From Candidatus Aminicenantota bacterium (lineage in GTDB: Bacteria > Acidobacteriota > Aminicenantia > Aminicenantales > Aminicenantaceae), in the NCBI GenBank assembly GCA_030607635.1, contig JAUWJP010000054.1, positions 1-8,918 of the forward strand: DNA of 8,918 nt, in the 5' to 3' direction. The position numbers and the translations under genes are program-made. The notes under the pieces were generated by a model that was not told the DNA's origin, did not search any database, and was given only the letters and a program-made list of their open reading frames with translations. This document shows positions 5,473 through 8,918 of this stretch, piece by piece (within the stretch, counting starts at the first letter, position 1; each line of letters starts with the position of its first letter).

Positions 5473-6714
5473 TTTTGCTCTTTCGATGACTTTTCTGAAG
5501 ACATGCATGATGTTTGCACCCCAGATCTTCCGGATATCTTCTTCTGAATAGCCCCGGCGGAGAAGTTCCTCGGTAATATTAGGCAATTCGCTGACGTCAT
5601 CACAGCCCTCAACACTGCCTCCACCATCAAAATCCGTTCCAATGCCAACATGATCTACTCCAATTAAGTTGACTACATAATCTATATGGTCGACAAGCTC
5701 TTGGACTGTGGCCTTTTCTGAAGGATATTTCTCATAGATGTCCATATATTCATCTTCCATTTTCTCTCGCACGCTTTCGTCTCTCACCTCACTCCAGGAA
5801 CCGTATTTCTCCCTGAGTTTTGCCAGGGCTTTTTCTCTTTCTGGATTCGGCTTTGCTTTCTTTACAAAACTTGAGACAAAGCAAATCTGAATAACACCAT
5901 TGTTTGAAGCTAAAGCCTTGAGCATTTCATCAGAAAAATTTCTCGGATGGTCACAAAGAGTGCGCACACTGGAGTGAGAAGCTATCACCGGCGCTTTTGT
6001 CATCTCGAGCACATCAAAAAAGGATTTATCTGAAACATGAGAGACATCCACCATGATTCCCAAACGGTTGCACTCTGCAACAACTTCCCTTCCGAAGTCG
6101 CTCAAGCCTTTATCCTCTGGATTACGCCTGTCAGTAGAGGAATCGCAGATATCATTATCACTGGAGTGACAGAGTGTAATGTAACGGACCCCTCTGTCAT
6201 AATATTCTTCTACGAGAGAAAGATCTTTTCCGATGGGATAACCATTTTCCATCCCGATAAATGCGGCTCGCTTCCCTTCTTTTTCCAATCGATAAGCATC
6301 TTCAGGGGATGTCGCCAGCTCTACAAGTTGAGGATAATCCTCGGCCATCTTATGGATTGCGCCTAACAATAGATTTGCCCTTTCTCTTGCTCTGGCATAG
6401 CCTTCAGGGGTTCTTTCCCCTTGGCCAACATAGGTGGCAAAAAATTCAGCATCCAAGCCTCCCTCAGCCATTCGAGGGAGGTCGATTTTTCCGCTTCTTC
6501 TCTGACCAGGCTCATGGCGTTCTCCGATATCCCATCCTTTCCTTAACATAAGGGAAGGAGTGTCGCTATGAGTGTCAACAGTAAGGACTCTATCGTGAAT
6601 CTCTTTGGCTTCAGCCTTCAAAGCTTCCTCATCCTTCTCCGGGGCACAGGAGGTCAGCCAAAAACCAGAAAAAGATAGGACTATGACAAATGATGTAAAT
6701 TTTATTCTCCTCAT
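5458..6714 (-). CDS. Lipoprotein membrane dipeptidase, peptidase family M19
   Basis: A 418-aa renal-dipeptidase homologue, a binuclear zinc enzyme cleaving dipeptides; relatives often accept a D-residue at the C-terminal position. The N-terminus has a basic start, hydrophobic core and lipobox LTSC ending at C23, so the mature enzyme should be a lipid-anchored envelope protein. Predicted metal and catalytic residues, by comparison with the family: H49 and D51 in THSDTP, E156 in IGMENG, H226 in VDVSHVSD, H247 in IASHSS, R258 in DHPRN and D361 in IGTDFDG, all present, so it looks active. An AAGGAG ribosome site precedes the ATG. It lies 71 bp after the creatininase-family gene and is probably co-transcribed. 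Oddity: the last residues and stop come from a dispersed repeat (5441-5472), suggesting that repeat insertion changed the original C-terminus without touching the active site. Confidence 0.95.
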   Translation of the reverse strand: MRRIKFTSFVIVLSFSGFWLTSCAPEKDEEALKAEAKEIHDRVLTVDTHSDTPSLMLRKGWDIGERHEPGQRRSGKIDLPRMAEGGLDAEFFATYVGQGERTPEGYARARERANLLLGAIHKMAEDYPQLVELATSPEDAYRLEKEGKRAAFIGMENGYPIGKDLSLVEEYYDRGVRYITLCHSSDNDICDSSTDRRNPEDKGLSDFGREVVAECNRLGIMVDVSHVSDKSFFDVLEMTKAPVIASHSSVRTLCDHPRNFSDEMLKALASNNGVIQICFVSSFVKKAKPNPEREKALAKLREKYGSWSEVRDESVREKMEDEYMDIYEKYPSEKATVQELVDHIDYVVNLIGVDHVGIGTDFDGGGSVEGCDDVSELPNITEELLRRGYSEEDIRKIWGANIMHVFRKVIERAKIVGA

Positions 6715-6785
6715 ATTAGCTCCTTTATTGAAATTATTTGTGCTTAAAATCCATAAGACAATTTTACTCTTTTTTTCTGCTATGC

Positions 6786-7691
6786 TTATTTCTTTACCTT
6801 CTTCCAGGCTTCGATGAACTTAACAGCATAATCCGCCATTCCTTTTACTTGCTTCTCTCCCCGCTCCTTTGTTGCCTTTTTAGGATCGCTGAAAGACCAG
6901 ATTCCATTGCTGTAAAGCTCATGACTCGCTCCCCCTTTTTTCGTTTCGACGGGAACTCCCCTTAAAGAATGGAAGACCATCAGCAAGTCCGGATATTGTT
7001 GAGAAAGCATCCAGAGCTCTTCCAATTTTTTGTTATAAGTCGCCTTTGATTTTTCAGCCCTCTCCATCTTTACCAGTTCGGGCTTGAGGTACAGCATGAG
7101 TGACGTTTCACCAATCCCTGCGTGGTCATCACCAACCTCGTCTTTCTCTTGGTATCTCCCTTTCTGGATAGGACTGCCATGGCCTATTGCAACGGCTATG
7201 GCTTCGGTTGTGTGATTGATTCTATGAATAATTTTTTGCTGAACAATATTATTTCCTCCGTGGTAGTTAAAGAACATGAATCGGCGGAATCCATACTTCA
7301 TCAGCATCTCTGCGGTTTCGAAAAGGACCTGCTCCATAGTTTCAGGTTTCAGGCTCAAAGTTCCAGGAAACCCAGAATGATACTCGCTGTACCCGGCCAA
7401 GAGAACCGGCGCCACCACTACTCCTGTGCGGGCTGAGATTAATTTTGACATACCCATCGCCTCATAATAATCCGTGCCCAAGGGCATATGGGGACCATGC
7501 TGTTCAGTAGAACCAATAGGAATAATAACCATGTCGCTTGTTTTCAAATAATCCCCGACATCTGGCCAGGTCATCTCCTGCAAAACAAGTGGTTTCCCTT
7601 CTTCCCGGGCATAGAGCAAAGTACCAAAGAAAAGAATGATTGAGACAATAAATAAAAGTTTCAGGTTGCTAAACGCCTTATTTCTGATCAT
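6786..7691 (-). CDS. Exported creatininase-family amidohydrolase
   Basis: A 301-aa member of the creatininase superfamily, metal-dependent hydrolases that cut cyclic amides, formamides or peptide-like C-N bonds. Signature blocks are IPIGSTEQHGPHMPLGTD at 57-74, HSGFPGTLSL at 105-114, NYHGGN at 142-147 and HAGIGETS at 190-197. Likely metal ligands are E63, H65, D74, H144 and E195, all intact. Residues 1-28 form a signal peptide with a hydrophobic stretch (12-26) and a plausible cleavage after LLYA, so the enzyme probably works in the periplasm; most relatives are cytoplasmic. A strong GGAGG ribosome site lies at 7697-7701. A candidate promoter is at 7739-7767, and the M19 dipeptidase gene follows after 71 bp. 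The exact substrate cannot be read from sequence; creatinine itself is unlikely to be the only option. Confidence 0.92.
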   Translation of the reverse strand: MIRNKAFSNLKLLFIVSIILFFGTLLYAREEGKPLVLQEMTWPDVGDYLKTSDMVIIPIGSTEQHGPHMPLGTDYYEAMGMSKLISARTGVVVAPVLLAGYSEYHSGFPGTLSLKPETMEQVLFETAEMLMKYGFRRFMFFNYHGGNNIVQQKIIHRINHTTEAIAVAIGHGSPIQKGRYQEKDEVGDDHAGIGETSLMLYLKPELVKMERAEKSKATYNKKLEELWMLSQQYPDLLMVFHSLRGVPVETKKGGASHELYSNGIWSFSDPKKATKERGEKQVKGMADYAVKFIEAWKKVKK

Positions 7692-7738
7692 GCTTACCTC
7701 CTACATTGAAATCAATGCCAAAGAAATTGCGATGTCTT

Positions 7739-7767
7739 ATTCTATTCATTCTCATGCATTTTCGCAA
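7739..7767 (-). promoter_or_regulatory. Candidate sigma-70 promoter for the creatininase-dipeptidase pair
   Basis: Minus-strand -35 TTGCGA (7762-7767, 4 of 6) and -10 TAGAAT (7739-7744, 5 of 6) with an ideal 17-nt spacer. The start would lie near 7732, giving a leader of about 40 nt to the ATG at 7691 that includes the GGAGG. AT-rich spacers give chance matches, so confidence is moderate. No sigma-54 element was found in front of this pair. Confidence 0.4.
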
Positions 7768-7782
7768 TGATTTGTTAATTGC

Positions 7783-7835
7783 GGGCTTGATGAATCAAGT
7801 CCCTACAAGAAGGGCAAGCCCCTTGTTCTCTACAA
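7783..7835. repeat. Dispersed palindromic repeat, copy 3 with adjoining variant
   Basis: GGGCTTGATGAATCAAGTCC (7783-7802) followed by CTACAAG is a slightly degenerate copy of the same palindrome. It adjoins a second segment containing GGGCAAGCCCCTTG and ending again in CTACAAG (7829-7835). The CTACAAGA sequence is therefore directly repeated 27 nt apart, suggesting nested or tandem insertions of related elements. Confidence 0.55.
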
Positions 7836-7866
7836 GACAAATTAGATTGCCCAATTTTACAGAATG

Positions 7867-7929
7867 GATTTGATAAATAAATCTTTCGAAATTTTATAAG
7901 GTGCGCTTGATGAATCAAGCCCTTACAAT
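7867..7929. repeat. Dispersed palindromic repeat, copy 4 with left extension
   Basis: The 34-nt unit 7896-7929 matches 5401-5434 at 31 positions. Its left part contains GATTTGATAAATAAA (7867-7881), the exact reverse complement of 5374-5388. The order degenerate segment then palindrome is the same at both sites, so the mobile or amplified unit may be about 60 nt long. Confidence 0.7.
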
Positions 7930-8083
7930 TAAATAAGATACTTGCAAAAACAAAGATGAGAAATTAGCGGTTGCGGGATTTAGTCGGGTGAATATCATTT
8001 GATAGTGAAAGTAACCGATGAGATAGCGAAAAAAACTGTCGGCAAAAAGCTGAAGTTTATTCTCCTTTGATATTAAGATTCTT

Positions 8084-8918
8084 TTATCTTTGCAGGATAT
8101 AAAAATCCCTCTTGCTCTTATCTTTTTTTACGAGTCTGAAATCAATAATCTTATACTTTCTCTCAAATAGAGTCTTGAAAACCTGCCTTGTCTTCATCCT
8201 CCATTCAAGGGGGATACTCCTGACTTTGTTCTCAACGACATCTGTCTCGCGGAGCATGTGATAAAAATCAACAGGAATTTCAACCAAAAGGAATTCATGG
8301 TCTAGATCAAGGTTTAAGTCTTTGACCACTTCAAGCATTAGAACTCCACTCCGCCCTTTGACTTTCTCGATGCCGGCCTCGAGTACAATATACCCTGAGT
8401 CAATCAAGCGCTCTAAATCGTATTTAGGCCTTTGAATATCTTTCTTGAGATCCCAAAAGACAAGAAACCTGTCGCAGGGAATATCTACTCTATTCAGCAA
8501 TCCAATAAAGCCTTCATAAAAAGCATCCCTGTATTCAACCACATCCATCCCGAAGTGATGGATATTCCTGAAAGCATTGATTCCTGTTAAAGGATCAAAA
8601 GAATTTGTAACAGTATAAATTCCGAAAACCTCCATCAACTTCTCTTTCTGAAACTTCTTTATTAGAATCCCAAGACCATAAAGCTGAAAATCTTGCCTGA
8701 CCCCTACATACTGGGAATAAAATAGGAGATTATCAGGTTCTCTGAAGGCAACTTTTTTGTCCTTTATTCCGACAAACCCGTAAGAAAAGCCGACAAGATG
8801 CTCTCTATCCTGCTTGAATACTCCGCTCTTGCTTTCCACATAAACGGCTATAAATAAGCAACTTCCATCATACAGAAAATTTGTGCACATCATGTTTCTA
8901 GCACCAGGCAGGCCATCC
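8084..8918 (-). CDS. Predicted GNAT-family acyltransferase (COG3375-like), 5' end outside window
   Basis: The frame stays open to the window edge beyond the first in-window methionines (near 8893), with GLPGARN-like codons before them, so the true start probably lies outside and this is a partial gene of at least 277 codons. The middle resembles the large predicted GNAT acetyltransferases of the COG3375 type: HLVGFSYGF, then YVGVRQDFQLYGLG (the acyl-CoA loop, Q-x-x-G-x-G in place of the common RGRGIG), then NSFDPLTGINAFRNIHHFG and a conserved DRFLVFWDL. A C-terminal part of about 100 residues ends in KRDFYILQR. Some related proteins sit beside N-acylamino-acid racemases and act as N-succinyltransferases on amino acids; whether this one does cannot be told without the upstream gene. 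The family call comes from remembered motif patterns, not a search. Confidence 0.65.
   Translation of the reverse strand, partial: DGLPGARNMMCTNFLYDGSCLFIAVYVESKSGVFKQDREHLVGFSYGFVGIKDKKVAFREPDNLLFYSQYVGVRQDFQLYGLGILIKKFQKEKLMEVFGIYTVTNSFDPLTGINAFRNIHHFGMDVVEYRDAFYEGFIGLLNRVDIPCDRFLVFWDLKKDIQRPKYDLERLIDSGYIVLEAGIEKVKGRSGVLMLEVVKDLNLDLDHEFLLVEIPVDFYHMLRETDVVENKVRSIPLEWRMKTRQVFKTLFERKYKIIDFRLVKKDKSKRDFYILQR

Larger units (their letters stand above)
7692..8083. other. Repeat-rich spacer with no convincing gene
   Basis: The right part (7931-8083) shows only a short open stretch on the plus strand ending at 8070, starting at GTG 8005 and only 21 codons plus stop; without a ribosome site it is not called. 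The central part holds repeat copies 3 and 4. The left part holds the promoter and ribosome site for the creatininase-family gene. No clear rho-independent terminator follows the acetyltransferase gene that ends at 8084. Confidence 0.6.

Noticed and set aside
6037..6551. Plus-strand open frames across the dipeptidase gene
   Set aside because: They are antisense to a well-conserved M19 coding sequence with complete active-site motifs and show no recognisable protein features.
6733..6761. Possible sigma-70 promoter (TTGTCT, 17 nt, AATAAT) between the creatininase and dipeptidase genes
   Set aside because: The start would fall about 12 nt before the ATG, at the very edge of the ribosome binding site, so co-transcription from the upstream gene is simpler.
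8005..8070. Short plus-strand open stretch in the repeat-rich spacer, reading VKVTDEIAKKTVGKK and ending in TGA
   Set aside because: Only 21 codons plus stop from GTG, no ribosome site, a stop codon (7981-7983) just upstream in frame; it may be a gene remnant but there is no support for a real product.

Overview
All seven supported protein-coding genes lie on the minus strand, so the window reads right to left. It looks like an AT-rich (roughly 40% GC by eye) bacterial chromosome segment. The organism is probably a diderm: it has a lipoprotein-type exported dipeptidase, a signal-peptide enzyme, a periplasmic-type solute-binding protein and sigma-54 promoters. The style (exported M19 dipeptidase, creatininase-family hydrolase, dispersed GGGCTTGA/TCAAGCCC palindromes) suggests an uncultivated peptide- or amide-degrading lineage such as Aminicenantes. 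That placement is a guess; no rRNA or marker gene is present to settle it.

Layout in transcription order. (1) 8918-8084: the 3' part of a predicted GNAT acetyltransferase that runs off the window edge. (2) 8083-7692: a repeat-rich spacer with a candidate housekeeping promoter. (3) 7691-6786 and 6714-5458: an exported creatininase-family amidohydrolase followed by a lipoprotein M19 membrane dipeptidase, both with complete metal-ligand sets. The dipeptidase stop codon lies inside a copy of a palindromic repeat that also occurs, in several copies, upstream of the creatininase gene. (4) 5457-5192: repeats, a 19-nt perfect palindrome and a near-consensus -24/-12 sigma-54 promoter. (5) 5191-792: a tightly packed operon of family-5 (peptide-type) solute-binding protein, membrane histidine kinase with HAMP, and NtrC-family sigma-54 activator (9-nt gap, then a 4-nt ATGA overlap). 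No permease or ATPase gene is present. (6) 791-412: an AT-rich regulatory spacer with a second sigma-54 promoter and phased half-sites. (7) 411/396-25: a stand-alone receiver-domain protein.

The most interesting reading is a self-contained signalling module. The binding protein probably captures a peptide-like ligand and reports to the kinase, which phosphorylates the NtrC-type activator. The activator would then switch on its own operon and the detached receiver from two sigma-54 promoters. Both regulatory regions contain the same motif architecture, GTAAA-N5-TTTAC, a good candidate for the activator's enhancer site. The receiver could act as a feedback branch or phosphate sink. The adjacent exported hydrolases could produce or consume the ligand, but they have no sigma-54 promoter of their own in view, so that link is inferred from proximity only.
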